Below, piece by piece: positions 26,544 to 34,821 of a DNA stretch of 64,000 nt. The translations under genes were made by a program, and so were the position numbers. The stretch comes from an uncultured Rhodocyclaceae bacterium (GTDB taxonomy: Bacteria > Pseudomonadota > Gammaproteobacteria > Burkholderiales > Rhodocyclaceae): the NCBI GenBank assembly GCA_934271525.1, contig CAKQRL010000008.1, forward strand, positions 1 to 64,000. Reading direction: 5' to 3'. Under the pieces are notes generated by a model. It did not search any database. It worked only from the letters and a program-made list of their open reading frames with translations, and had not been told where the DNA came from. Position 1 is the stretch's first letter; every line of letters begins with the position of its first letter.

Positions 26544-26576
26544 GGGTTTGCTTCAAAAGCAAGCTCTTTTTTATTT
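26544..26576 (+). terminator. Terminator after etfA
   Basis: TTGCTT-CAA-AAGCAA stem followed by CTCTTTTTT, about 60 bases after the etfA stop. Confidence 0.75.
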
Positions 26577-26680
26577 TGCGCTGATTTTATGCGTTGTAAC
26601 ATTTTGTTAAAAATATTGCAAAGGAATTTGTTTTTCAGTATTGTTACGTTTTCTTTAACCTTTTTTGAATGGAGTCGACT

Positions 26681-28474
26681 ATGAGCGAATATATCGCGCC
26701 ATTGCAAGAAATCCGTTTTGCGCAAGAAATGGCAGGCTTGGACCAAGTGTTGTCGTTGCCGGATTTTAAAGAAATTGAATTGACCAAAGACGACGTTTAC
26801 GCCATGCAAGAAGCCGCCGCCACTTTTGCCAATGAAGTGATTTCTCCCATCAATGTGGTGGGCGATGTGGAAGGGCACAAATGGGCAAACAATGCGGTAA
26901 CGGCCAATCCCAAATTTAAAACGGCTTACAAACAATTTGCAGAAAATGGTTTCAACAGCGTGGTGGGTGAAACCGAATTTGGCGGTTTGGGACAACCTAT
27001 TACCGTTGCCACGGCTTTGAATGAAATGTGGAAAGCGGCAAACCACGCTTTTTCGCTTTGCCCAATGCTGACCAACGGCGCGATTGAAGCCATCAAAATT
27101 GCCGGCTCTCAAGAATTAAAAGAAATGTTCTTGCCGAAGATGATTTCTGGCGAATGGACTGGCACGATGAACTTGACCGAACCCAATGCTGGCTCTGACT
27201 TGGCGGCGATTGTCTCTACTTCCAAACCGCGCGGCGATGGAACTTGGGATATTTTTGGTGAAAAAATCTTCATCACTTGGGGCGACCACGATATGACGGA
27301 CAACGTCATTCACTTGGTTTTGGCAAGAACGCCAAACTCCCCAGCAGGTGTGAAAGGCATTTCGCTTTTCTTGGTGCCGAAGTTTTGGGTTGAAAAAGAC
27401 GGCACTTTGACCGACCAAAGAAACGATGCTTATTGCATTAAATTGGAACACAAATTAGGCATTCATGGTTCCCCCACCGCAGTGATGAAATACGGCGAAA
27501 ACGGCGGCGCTCGCGGTTATATGGTTGGTGAAGAAAATCGCGGCGTGGAATATATGTTCATTATGATGAACGAAGCCCGCTTCAATGTTGGCTTGGAAGG
27601 TTTGGGTGATTCAGAACGTGCTTATCAGCGCGCCCGCGATTACGCCAAAGAACGCATTCAAGGCCCAGAATTGGGTGTGAAAGGCGGTCCCAAAGTGGCG
27701 ATTATCAAACACCCCGATATTCGCAGAATGTTGATGTCTATGCGTTCCCGCACGGAAGCCATGCGTGCCACGGCTTATGTTTGTGCCGCCGCGCAAGACA
27801 ACGCCAAACACAACCCCGATGCCGATGCCCAAGCCAAAGCCCGCGCATTTGCCGATTTATTGGTGCCAATTGTTAAAGGTTGGAGCACGGAAAGTTCTAT
27901 TGATATCACCTCTTTGGGTGTGCAATGCCACGGCGGCATGGGCTTTATTGAAGAAACGGGTGCTGCGCAACATTATCGCGATTCCCGCATTACCGCGATT
28001 TACGAAGGCACCACGGCCATTCAAGCCAACGACTTAATCGGGCGCAAAATGGCGCGTGAAAATGCCGTAACCATCAACGCTTGCATTGCCGAAATCAAAA
28101 AAGACGTGGAAAAATTAAAAGCCACTGACGGCTTAAAAGACTACGGCGACAATTTGGAGCGCGCTGTTGCCTGCGTTGAAAAAGCCGTTGCTTTCTTCTT
28201 GGCGAACTTTAAAGATAACCCCAAAGAAGCGCACGCCGGCTCTGTGCCTTTCTTGTATTTGTTTGCAATTACGGTGGGCGGCTGGCAGTTGGGTCGTCAA
28301 GCCTTGGTTGCCAAATCCAAGGTTGAAGGCGGCGATTCGGATCCGTTCTGGAAAGCCAAACTCTGCACGGTGAAATTCTTTGGTGCGCATTCTTTGCCGC
28401 AAGCGCCCGCTTATTGCGAAGCGATTTTGTCGGCTGGTGTTGGCGCATTGTGCATGGCAGAAGACTCTTTTTAA
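26681..28474 (+). CDS. Acyl-CoA dehydrogenase, long form with C-terminal extension
   Basis: 597 residues, the length of the FadE5/DmdC-like group used by beta- and alphaproteobacteria. MNLTEPNAGSDLA near 165 and the loop CHGGMGFIEETGAAQHYRDSRITAIYEGT near 420-450, including the region of the catalytic glutamate and FAD contacts, are clear. It oxidises an acyl-CoA to the enoyl-CoA, with ETF (gene pair just upstream) as acceptor. Chain length is unknown. GGAG precedes ATG 26681. Confidence 0.93.
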   Translation: MSEYIAPLQEIRFAQEMAGLDQVLSLPDFKEIELTKDDVYAMQEAAATFANEVISPINVVGDVEGHKWANNAVTANPKFKTAYKQFAENGFNSVVGETEFGGLGQPITVATALNEMWKAANHAFSLCPMLTNGAIEAIKIAGSQELKEMFLPKMISGEWTGTMNLTEPNAGSDLAAIVSTSKPRGDGTWDIFGEKIFITWGDHDMTDNVIHLVLARTPNSPAGVKGISLFLVPKFWVEKDGTLTDQRNDAYCIKLEHKLGIHGSPTAVMKYGENGGARGYMVGEENRGVEYMFIMMNEARFNVGLEGLGDSERAYQRARDYAKERIQGPELGVKGGPKVAIIKHPDIRRMLMSMRSRTEAMRATAYVCAAAQDNAKHNPDADAQAKARAFADLLVPIVKGWSTESSIDITSLGVQCHGGMGFIEETGAAQHYRDSRITAIYEGTTAIQANDLIGRKMARENAVTINACIAEIKKDVEKLKATDGLKDYGDNLERAVACVEKAVAFFLANFKDNPKEAHAGSVPFLYLFAITVGGWQLGRQALVAKSKVEGGDSDPFWKAKLCTVKFFGAHSLPQAPAYCEAILSAGVGALCMAEDSF

Positions 28475-28492
28475 ATTTCAAAAAAATGGTCG

Positions 28493-28538
28493 GTTGACCG
28501 TGGATTTTTGCAAATTGTGAAAATTTTCCACGGTCAAC
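28493..28538. repeat. Two uptake-like units, tail to tail
   Basis: CCACGGTCAAC at 28493-28503 (-) with six bases and T7 outward, and at 28528-28538 (+) without a T tract. They lie after the acyl-CoA dehydrogenase gene. Confidence 0.9.
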
Positions 28539-28564
28539 GCCAAAAAAATTTGAAAAAACTTGAA

Positions 28565-28598
28565 AAACCCGCCTTTTTCATTAAAATGGCGGGTTTTT
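28565..28598 (+). terminator. Hairpin terminator or attenuator before rpsF
   Basis: AAACCCGCC pairs with GGCGGGTTT and a T run follows. It lies after the acyl-CoA dehydrogenase gene and about 60 bases before the rpsF start, so it either ends the former or attenuates the latter. Confidence 0.85.
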
Positions 28599-28606
28599 AT
28601 CACCTT

Positions 28607-28634
28607 GCTCTACCGTGAAGCGCAAACGGAGGGC
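28607..28634 (+). promoter_or_regulatory. Possible S6:S18 autoregulatory leader hairpin
   Basis: GCTC-ta-CCG ... CGG-a-GGGC pairs into a bulged stem just before the rpsF ribosome binding site. Bulged CCG stems at this position bind the S6:S18 complex in many bacteria; the match here is by eye only. Confidence 0.35.
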
Positions 28635-28655
28635 TTTGAACCACAAGGAGAAACT

Positions 28656-29114
28656 ATGCGCCATTATGAAATTGTTTTTATTGTGCATCCCGACCAAAGC
28701 GAACAAGTGCCCGGGATGATTGATCGCTACCGTGCGATTGTAACCGCCAAAGGCGGTGCCATTCACCGCTTGGAAGATTGGGGTCGGCGCCAGTTGGCTT
28801 ACTCCATCCAAAAAATCCACAAAGCGCATTATGTGTTGATGAACATTGAATGCGACAATGAGGCGTTATCCGAATTAGAACACGCCTTCAAATTCAACGA
28901 TGCGGTGTTGCGGCATTTGACGGTGAAAATGAAAGAAGCCGTGACCACTGCTTCCCCAATGATGAAAGAAGACAAAGCCAAATCTTTAATCAAAGAAAAC
29001 GCCGATGAATCTTCTGCGCCTGCCGCCCAAAGCGCTTCTGTGGTAACGGACACCGTAACGCTTGCTACTGATGGCAATGTTGCTGTGCTCAACGTGGAAA
29101 CGGCGGTTGAGTAA
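28656..29114 (+). CDS. rpsF: 30S ribosomal protein S6
   Basis: Binds S18 on the 30S platform. Residues 1-95 are the S6 fold (MRHYEIVFIVHPDQSEQVP at the start). The total of 152 residues is longer than usual because of an acidic, alanine/threonine/valine-rich tail from about 105. ATG 28656 with AAGGAG seven bases before. First gene of rpsF-priB-rpsR-rplI. Confidence 0.97.
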   Translation: MRHYEIVFIVHPDQSEQVPGMIDRYRAIVTAKGGAIHRLEDWGRRQLAYSIQKIHKAHYVLMNIECDNEALSELEHAFKFNDAVLRHLTVKMKEAVTTASPMMKEDKAKSLIKENADESSAPAAQSASVVTDTVTLATDGNVAVLNVETAVE

Positions 29115-29418
29115 TTTTCAAAATCGCTTGTGTTTGTCGGGTGTTTTGGTTGAAAAAGATGCGCGGCGTTCTTCCCCTGCGGGTGTGGCGTTTTGCAATG
29201 CACAATTGAAGGTGGAAGGCGAGGTAGAAGAAAATAATGTTCTGCGCCGCGTGGCTTTTGAAATGCCAATTGTAGCCGCAGGGGAAATGGCTTACCGCTT
29301 GGAATCCTTGCCGCTCAACACAAATGCGCTTTTTGGCGGATTTTTGGCAACCAAATCCCAACGACATAAGGCTTTGGTTTTTCATATTCAATCCATTGAA
29401 CTTTTAAAAGGAATTTAA
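29107..29418 (+). CDS. priB: Primosomal replication protein N (PriB)
   Basis: Single-strand DNA binding OB-fold protein that helps PriA restart replication. 103 residues, with FEMPIVAAGEMAYRL and GGFLATKSQRHKALVFHIQSIE in the betaproteobacterial style. The start is TTG 29107 inside the end of rpsF; no ATG gives the right N-terminus. Lies between rpsF and rpsR as in beta- and gammaproteobacteria. Confidence 0.92.
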   Translation: MSNFQNRLCLSGVLVEKDARRSSPAGVAFCNAQLKVEGEVEENNVLRRVAFEMPIVAAGEMAYRLESLPLNTNALFGGFLATKSQRHKALVFHIQSIELLKGI

Positions 29419-29420
29419 AA

Positions 29421-29696
29421 ATGGCACGTTTTTTTAAGAAAAAAGACGACGACAAGAAAAAACGCCGCGGCGCTTCGCTTTTCAAACGGCGCAAATTCTG
29501 CCGTTTTACTGCGGAAAAAGTCGTTGAAATTGATTACAAAGATATTGACGTTTTGAAGGAATATATCCAAGAAAACGCCAAAATTATGCCCGCGCGCTTA
29601 ACCGGCACCAAAGCTGGTTACCAACGTCAATTAAGCACCGCGATTAAACGCGCGCGCTTCTTGGCTTTGTTGCCTTATACCGACAACCACAAATAA
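29421..29696 (+). CDS. rpsR: 30S ribosomal protein S18
   Basis: 91 residues, with FKRRKFCRFT near 21 and ITGTKAGYQRQLSTAIKRARFLALLPY-type C-terminus (here RLTGTKAGYQRQ). Partner of S6. A lysine/aspartate-rich N-terminus is slightly longer than usual. AAAAGGAA before the ATG. Confidence 0.98.
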   Translation: MARFFKKKDDDKKKRRGASLFKRRKFCRFTAEKVVEIDYKDIDVLKEYIQENAKIMPARLTGTKAGYQRQLSTAIKRARFLALLPYTDNHK

Positions 29697-29708
29697 AAGG
29701 GGACGACA

Positions 29709-30155
29709 ATGCAAATCATTTTGTTAGAAAAAGTCACCAATTTGGGCAATTTGGGCGATATCGTCAAAGTCAAAGATGGCTACGCGCGCAATTTTTTGAT
29801 TCCGCAAAAAAAAGCACGCCGCGCCACGCCCGCTGTTTTAAAGGAATTTGAAGAGCGCCGCGCCGAGTTGGAAAAATTGGCAGCGGAAAAACTTGCCGCC
29901 GCGCAAACCATTTTTGAAAAATTAAATGGGTTGACCGTGGAAATTGCGCGCAAAACCAGTATGGATGGGCGTTTGTTTGGTTCGGTTGGCAATGCCGACA
30001 TTGCCGAAGCGCTCAATGCCGCAGGTTTTGATATTCACCGCGCGAATATTCGTTTGTCTGACGGGCCGCTCAAAGCCGTTGGTGAATACGCCATTCCAGT
30101 GGTGTTGCACACGGACGTTTTGGCAACGGTCAATGTTGCGGTTGCCTCGCTTTAA
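29709..30155 (+). CDS. rplI: 50S ribosomal protein L9
   Basis: 148 residues, exact family length. The N-terminal motif NLGNLGDIVKVKDGYARNFLIP near 11-32 is diagnostic. A repeat core is translated as GLTVE near 74-78, where L9 proteins normally carry a similar GLTV segment, so it sits in native codons. Confidence 0.98.
   Translation: MQIILLEKVTNLGNLGDIVKVKDGYARNFLIPQKKARRATPAVLKEFEERRAELEKLAAEKLAAAQTIFEKLNGLTVEIARKTSMDGRLFGSVGNADIAEALNAAGFDIHRANIRLSDGPLKAVGEYAIPVVLHTDVLATVNVAVASL
29930..29940 (-). repeat. Single uptake-like core inside rplI
   Basis: CCACGGTCAAC on the minus strand; the T tract is shorter (AATTTTT). It reads L-T-V-E in L9 at a place where the family has the same residues. Confidence 0.88.
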
Positions 30156-30593
30156 ATGGTTATTGCGGATATTTTTGCCTTTGCCCGCGAAAAACGTGTT
30201 GTAAAAGCGCATATTGCCTTAAAAGATTGCGAACGTTTATCTGACGTTTTGGCAAATTCAAATGGCAGCGTGGCTTTTGAAGTGGCAGGCATTCTAGGCA
30301 AAAACCGCAAAATTGCCATTGCGCTGACTTTAAACGGTATGGTGCCTTTGATTTGTCAGCGTTGTTTGGAAACAATGGATTACCACTTGGCGCATTCGGT
30401 GATTTTGGAATTGGCGTGTGAAAACGCCGAAATTGCAGAAGATGAGATTTTTGAAGAAAATTACGAAATCTATCCCACGCCCAAAATCGTTGACTTAGCG
30501 CAGTTGGTAGAAGACGAAATTATTTTGGCGCTACCGAATTTTCCGCGCCACGATTCTTGTAGGAGTTTTGATTATGGCCGTTCAACAGAATAA
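30156..30593 (+). CDS. yceD: YceD family (DUF177) 23S rRNA accumulation protein
   Basis: 145 residues starting directly after rplI. VPLICQRCLETMDYHL near 66-81 is the conserved CxRCLE-type motif, then an acidic stretch and VDLAQLVEDEIILALP near 112-127, as in DUF177. Linked to 23S rRNA accumulation in E. coli. It overlaps rpmF by 20 bases, the classic yceD-rpmF arrangement. Confidence 0.92.
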   Translation: MVIADIFAFAREKRVVKAHIALKDCERLSDVLANSNGSVAFEVAGILGKNRKIAIALTLNGMVPLICQRCLETMDYHLAHSVILELACENAEIAEDEIFEENYEIYPTPKIVDLAQLVEDEIILALPNFPRHDSCRSFDYGRSTE

Positions 30594-30756
30594 AAAATCG
30601 CCCAGCAAACGCGGTATGCACCGCGCGCATGATTTTTTAAAAAATCCGCCTTTGGCAGTAGAGCCGAAAAGCGGTGAAATCCATTTGCGGCATCATATTT
30701 CACCCAATGGTTTTTACCGCGGCAAAAAAGTTTTGAAAAACAAAAAAGAAGATTGA
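30574..30756 (+). CDS. rpmF: 50S ribosomal protein L32
   Basis: 60 residues, starting MAVQQNKKSPSKRGMHRAHD. The C-terminal half has HLRHHISPNGFYRGKKV. It lacks zinc-ribbon cysteines, so it is the C-minus form. AGGAG before ATG 30574. Confidence 0.97.
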   Translation: MAVQQNKKSPSKRGMHRAHDFLKNPPLAVEPKSGEIHLRHHISPNGFYRGKKVLKNKKED

Positions 30757-30777
30757 TTTTTCTTTTTGGGCGCAACA

Positions 30778-31797
30778 ATGTCTATAACCTTAGCCATTGA
30801 TTGTATGGGCGGTGATGTTGGCGTTGCCGTCACCGTGCCTGCGGCGCTTGATTTTTTAAAAAAAGCCTCGGATGCGCATTTGATTTTGGTTGGACTAAAA
30901 GACAAAATCACTCCCTTTTTGGAAAATATTGAAGCCGATTTAAAAAACCGCATTGAGTTGCTTCACGCTTCTGAAATCGTGGATATGGACGAACCTCCTG
31001 CCCACGTGTTGCGGCACAAAAAGGATTCATCCATGCGGCGCGCCATTGATTGCGTGAAAGACGGCAAAGCCGATGCCGTGGTTTCCGCAGGCAACACCGG
31101 CGCTTTGATGGCAACCTCTTATTTGGTTTTAAAAATGCTTCCGGGCATTGAGCGCCCCGCCATTTGCACAACGCTACCAACGCAAAATGGGCACGTTTTG
31201 ATGTTGGATTTGGGCGCGAATGTGGATTGCGACCCGCAACACCTTTTCCAGTTTGCATTGATGGGTTCTTCCTTGGTTGCCACAATGGAACAAAAGGACT
31301 CACCCAAGGTTGGACTTTTGAACATTGGTGAAGAAGCGATGAAAGGCAATTTGGTCGTCAAAACCGCAACGGATTTGTTACGCGATTCTTCTTTGCATTT
31401 TATCGGCAATGTGGAAGGCGATGGCATTTTCAAAAGCGATGTGGATGTAATTGTGTGCGATGGCTTTGTTGGCAATGTGGCTTTAAAATCTGCCGAAGGC
31501 GTTGCCCAAATGATTAGCGATGCTTTAAAAAGAGAGTTTGGCAGAAACATTTTGACCAAAGCGGTGGCGCTTTTGGCAATTCCCATTTTAAAACGCATCA
31601 AAGCGCGTTTTGACCATCGGCAATACAACGGTGCGGTTTTGCTTGGTTTAAAAGGTGTTTGTGTGAAGAGTCACGGTTCTGCCGATGTTTTTTCTTTTGT
31701 TCAAGCCTTAAATTACGCCCACAAAATGGTGCACAATCGCGTTTTGGAACGCATTCAACAACAAATGAGCGCTTTTGAAGAGCAGGAACATTTATGA
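30778..31797 (+). CDS. plsX: Phosphate acyltransferase PlsX
   Basis: Makes acyl-phosphate from acyl-ACP for phospholipid synthesis. 339 residues, starting SITLAIDCMGGDVG; SAGNTGALMA near 94 and CDGFVGNVALKSAEG near 222 are conserved. Overlaps fabH by four bases. Confidence 0.97.
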   Translation: MSITLAIDCMGGDVGVAVTVPAALDFLKKASDAHLILVGLKDKITPFLENIEADLKNRIELLHASEIVDMDEPPAHVLRHKKDSSMRRAIDCVKDGKADAVVSAGNTGALMATSYLVLKMLPGIERPAICTTLPTQNGHVLMLDLGANVDCDPQHLFQFALMGSSLVATMEQKDSPKVGLLNIGEEAMKGNLVVKTATDLLRDSSLHFIGNVEGDGIFKSDVDVIVCDGFVGNVALKSAEGVAQMISDALKREFGRNILTKAVALLAIPILKRIKARFDHRQYNGAVLLGLKGVCVKSHGSADVFSFVQALNYAHKMVHNRVLERIQQQMSAFEEQEHL

Positions 31798-32762
31798 CGG
31801 CAGTTCGCATCATCGGCACGGGAAGTGCGCTACCCGCCCAGATTGTAACGAATAACGATTTAATTGCGCGTGGCGTAAACACCGAAGACGCTTGGATTAT
31901 TGAACGCACAGGTATTCGCGCGCGCCATTTGGCAGAAAACGAAACCAGCGGTGATTTGGGTTTTTTGGCAGCGCAAAATGCTTTAAAAATGGCAAAACTT
32001 TCTGCCGCTGATATTGATTTAATTATTGTTGCCACTTCTACACCTGATTTTATTTTTCCCAGCACTGCGTGCTTGATTCAAAATCGCTTAGAAAACCACA
32101 CCGCCACCGCTTTTGATGTGCAGGCGGTTTGTTGCGGATTTATTTACGCTTTAACCATTGCGGAAAAATTTTTGGCAAGCGGTTCGCACCAAACAGCATT
32201 GGTAATTGGCGCTGAGGTTTTTTCCCGCATTATGGATTGGAATGAGCGCTCCACTTGCGTTTTGTTTGGCGATGGCGCAGGCGCAGTGGTTTTAAAAGCG
32301 GACAATTCTGCCCAAAGCGGCGGAATTTTGGCTTCCTCTTTGCATGCCGATGGCGCTTACAGCAACATTTTGAATGTGCCCGGACAAATCAAAAACGGCA
32401 ACATTTTGGGCGATCCTTTTTTAAGAATGGATGGTCAAGCGGTTTTTCGTTTTGCCGTGAAAGCCTTATCATCCGTTGCCCAAGAGGTTTGCGAAAAGGC
32501 GGGCATTACCACCGAACAAATTGATTATCTTATTCCGCACCAAGCCAATATTCGCATTATTGAAGCGGTTGGCAAACGCTTGAAACTTCCAGCTGAAAAG
32601 GTGATTGTAACGCTTGAAAATCACGGCAACACGTCTGCTGCTTCCGTGCCTTTGGCGCTGGATGTTGCTGTGCGAAGCGGCAAAATCCAAACGGGCAACA
32701 AAGTGCTTTTGCAAGCCGTTGGCGGTGGTTTTACTTGGGGTGCGGTTTTGGTGGAATTTTAA
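31794..32762 (+). CDS. fabH: Beta-ketoacyl-ACP synthase III
   Basis: Starts fatty acid synthesis from acetyl-CoA and malonyl-ACP. 322 residues. Catalytic Cys lies in AVCCGFIYAL near 112, His in IPHQANIRI near 248 and Asn in ENHGNTSAASVP near 278. ATGA overlap with plsX. Confidence 0.98.
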   Translation: MTAVRIIGTGSALPAQIVTNNDLIARGVNTEDAWIIERTGIRARHLAENETSGDLGFLAAQNALKMAKLSAADIDLIIVATSTPDFIFPSTACLIQNRLENHTATAFDVQAVCCGFIYALTIAEKFLASGSHQTALVIGAEVFSRIMDWNERSTCVLFGDGAGAVVLKADNSAQSGGILASSLHADGAYSNILNVPGQIKNGNILGDPFLRMDGQAVFRFAVKALSSVAQEVCEKAGITTEQIDYLIPHQANIRIIEAVGKRLKLPAEKVIVTLENHGNTSAASVPLALDVAVRSGKIQTGNKVLLQAVGGGFTWGAVLVEF

Positions 32763-32775
32763 AAATCATAAAAAT

Positions 32776-32824
32776 CCACGGTAAACCGATTGTTTTTTTG
32801 AAAAAAATAATTGGTTGACCGTGG
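32776..32824. repeat. 49-bp head-to-head pair of uptake-like units
   Basis: CCACGGTAAAC (32776-32786, +) and CCACGGTCAAC (32814-32824, -) with T7-G-A7 centre, between fabH and fabD, two genes of one direction. Confidence 0.92.
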
Positions 32825-32845
32825 AAATTTGAAAAAGGAAGATTG

Positions 32846-33760
32846 ATGGCTTTGGCGTTTCTTTTTCCCGGACAGGGTTCACAAAGTGTGGCGATGATGG
32901 CGGAATACGGCGATGCGCCCGTTTTAAAAGCAACCTTTGATGAAGCAAGCGAATATTTGGGTGAAGACTTGTGGCAAATGGTGGCAGAAGGTCCCGCTGA
33001 AAAACTCGCCCAAACCCGCAATACGCAACCCGTGATGCTCACCGCTTCCATTGCCTTGTGGCGTTTGTGGAACAACACGGGCGGAAAGTCGCCCGATTTT
33101 TTGGCTGGCCATAGCTTGGGCGAATATTCCGCATTGGTTGCCGCAGGCGTTATTAGTTTTAAAGATGCCGTGCCATTAACACGATTTCGTGCCGAAGCCA
33201 TGCAAAACGCCGTGCCCGATGGAATCGGTGCCATGGCGGCGGTGATGGGTTTGGCTGACGATTGGGTGATTGAAGTTTGTCAAGAAGCCGCGCAATCCGA
33301 AGTGTTAGAAGCCGTGAATTTCAACGCAAATGGGCAGGTTGTGGTTGCCGGCCATAAAGCGGCAATTGAGCGGGCATTGCCTTTGTTTAAAGCCAAAGGT
33401 GCCAAAATCTGCAAAATGCTGCCTGTGTCTGCCCCGTTTCATTCGTCTTTGATGCAAAGCGCTGCTGAACGTTTAAAAGAACGTTTGGAAAATGTGGCGT
33501 TTTCCAAACCGCAAATTCCCGTTGTCAATAACGTGGATGTGCGCATTGAAACCGAACCTGAAAAAATCAAAAATGCCTTATACCGCCAAGCTTTTCATCC
33601 GGTGCAGTGGGTCAAAACCATGCAGTTTTTGGAAGAAAAAGGCGTGAATTGCGCGCTAGAATGCGGCCCCGGCAAAGTTTTAACGGGTTTGGTTAAACGT
33701 TGCGTCAAAGGCGTTGCGGCGCACGCTTTTGCAGCGGATTTGGCAGGAGAACTCCAATGA
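32846..33760 (+). CDS. fabD: Malonyl-CoA:ACP transacylase
   Basis: 304 residues. N-terminal FLFPGQGSQSVAMM; nucleophile GHSLGEYSALVAAG near 90; catalytic His in VSAPFHSSLM near 195. ATG 32846 with AAGGAAG before. Overlaps fabG as ATGA. Confidence 0.98.
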   Translation: MALAFLFPGQGSQSVAMMAEYGDAPVLKATFDEASEYLGEDLWQMVAEGPAEKLAQTRNTQPVMLTASIALWRLWNNTGGKSPDFLAGHSLGEYSALVAAGVISFKDAVPLTRFRAEAMQNAVPDGIGAMAAVMGLADDWVIEVCQEAAQSEVLEAVNFNANGQVVVAGHKAAIERALPLFKAKGAKICKMLPVSAPFHSSLMQSAAERLKERLENVAFSKPQIPVVNNVDVRIETEPEKIKNALYRQAFHPVQWVKTMQFLEEKGVNCALECGPGKVLTGLVKRCVKGVAAHAFAADLAGELQ

Positions 33761-34488
33761 AAAAAATAGCTTTAATTACCGGGGCAAGTCGCGGCATTGG
33801 TGCGGCAATTTTGCAAAAATTCTCAGTGGATTTTTTTGTTATTGGCACGGCAACAACTGAATCGGGCGCTGAAAAAATCACCGAATCGATCAAAAGCATC
33901 AATGCTGAAGGCGCTGGCAAAGTTTTGGATTTTTCAAAAGATAACGCCGCTGAAAATCTCATTCAAAACGTTCAAAAAAAATACGGCGAGGTTGCGGTTT
34001 TAATCAACAATGCTGGCTTAACGCGCGACAACTTGGCGATGCGAATGAACGATGCCGATTGGGACGCCGTTTTAAACGCTAATCTCAAAGGCGCTTTTCA
34101 GCTTTGCCGTTCGGTTATGCGCCCGATGATGAAAGCACGTTGGGGCAGAATCATCAACATTGCTTCGGTTGTGGGCGTTTTGGGTAACGCCGGACAAGCC
34201 AATTATTGCGCATCCAAAGCGGGGTTAATTGGTTTAACCAAAGCTTTGGCAAGAGAATTGGGTTCCAGAAATATCACGGTCAATGCTGTTGCGCCCGGCT
34301 TTATTCAAACCGATATGACGCACGCTTTAACCGAAGAACAACAAAAAGAAATGCTCAAAAACATTCCGCTTGCTCGCGCAGGCACGCCCGATGACGTGGC
34401 AAATGCTGTTTATTTTTTGGCAACTGACGCGGCAAGTTATATCACGGGCAATACTTTGCACATCAATGGTGGAATGTTGATGGCATAA
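33757..34488 (+). CDS. fabG: 3-oxoacyl-ACP reductase
   Basis: NADPH-dependent step of fatty acid elongation. 243 residues. TGASRGIGAAI near 7-17, NNAGLTRDNLAMRM near 84-97, and the S-Y-K triad with YCASKAGLIGL near 149. Coupled to fabD by ATGA. Confidence 0.98.
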   Translation: MKKIALITGASRGIGAAILQKFSVDFFVIGTATTESGAEKITESIKSINAEGAGKVLDFSKDNAAENLIQNVQKKYGEVAVLINNAGLTRDNLAMRMNDADWDAVLNANLKGAFQLCRSVMRPMMKARWGRIINIASVVGVLGNAGQANYCASKAGLIGLTKALARELGSRNITVNAVAPGFIQTDMTHALTEEQQKEMLKNIPLARAGTPDDVANAVYFLATDAASYITGNTLHINGGMLMA

Positions 34489-34543
34489 CTTTTGAATTTT
34501 TTGCTAAAATTGCACAATTTTTAAAACACAAGGAGTTTTTAAG

Positions 34544-34777
34544 ATGGACAACATCATTGAACGTGTGAAGAAAATAGTCGCCGAGCAGTTGGGTGTGAAT
34601 GAGGCGGACGTGAAAGACGATTCTTCCTTTGTGGAAGATTTGGGCGCGGATTCTTTGGACACCGTGGAATTGGTGATGGCATTGGAAGAGGAATTCGGTT
34701 GCGAAATTCCGGATGAAGATGCCGAAAAAATCAAAACCGTGCAACAAGCTGTGGATTACATCAATAGCCACAAGTAA
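34544..34777 (+). CDS. acpP: Acyl carrier protein
   Basis: 77 residues, acidic. The phosphopantetheine serine is in GADSLDTVEL (Ser37). AAGGAG before the ATG. A repeat unit follows immediately after the stop. Confidence 0.98.
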   Translation: MDNIIERVKKIVAEQLGVNEADVKDDSSFVEDLGADSLDTVELVMALEEEFGCEIPDEDAEKIKTVQQAVDYINSHK

Positions 34778-34781
34778 AAAT

Positions 34782-34792
34782 CCACGGTAAAC
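34782..34792 (+). repeat. Single uptake-like unit between acpP and fabF
   Basis: CCACGGTAAAC, six bases, then T9, without a partner. Four bases after the acpP stop. Confidence 0.88.
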
Positions 34793-34821
34793 AGAAACTT
34801 TTTTTTTGCAGGGGTTTAATC

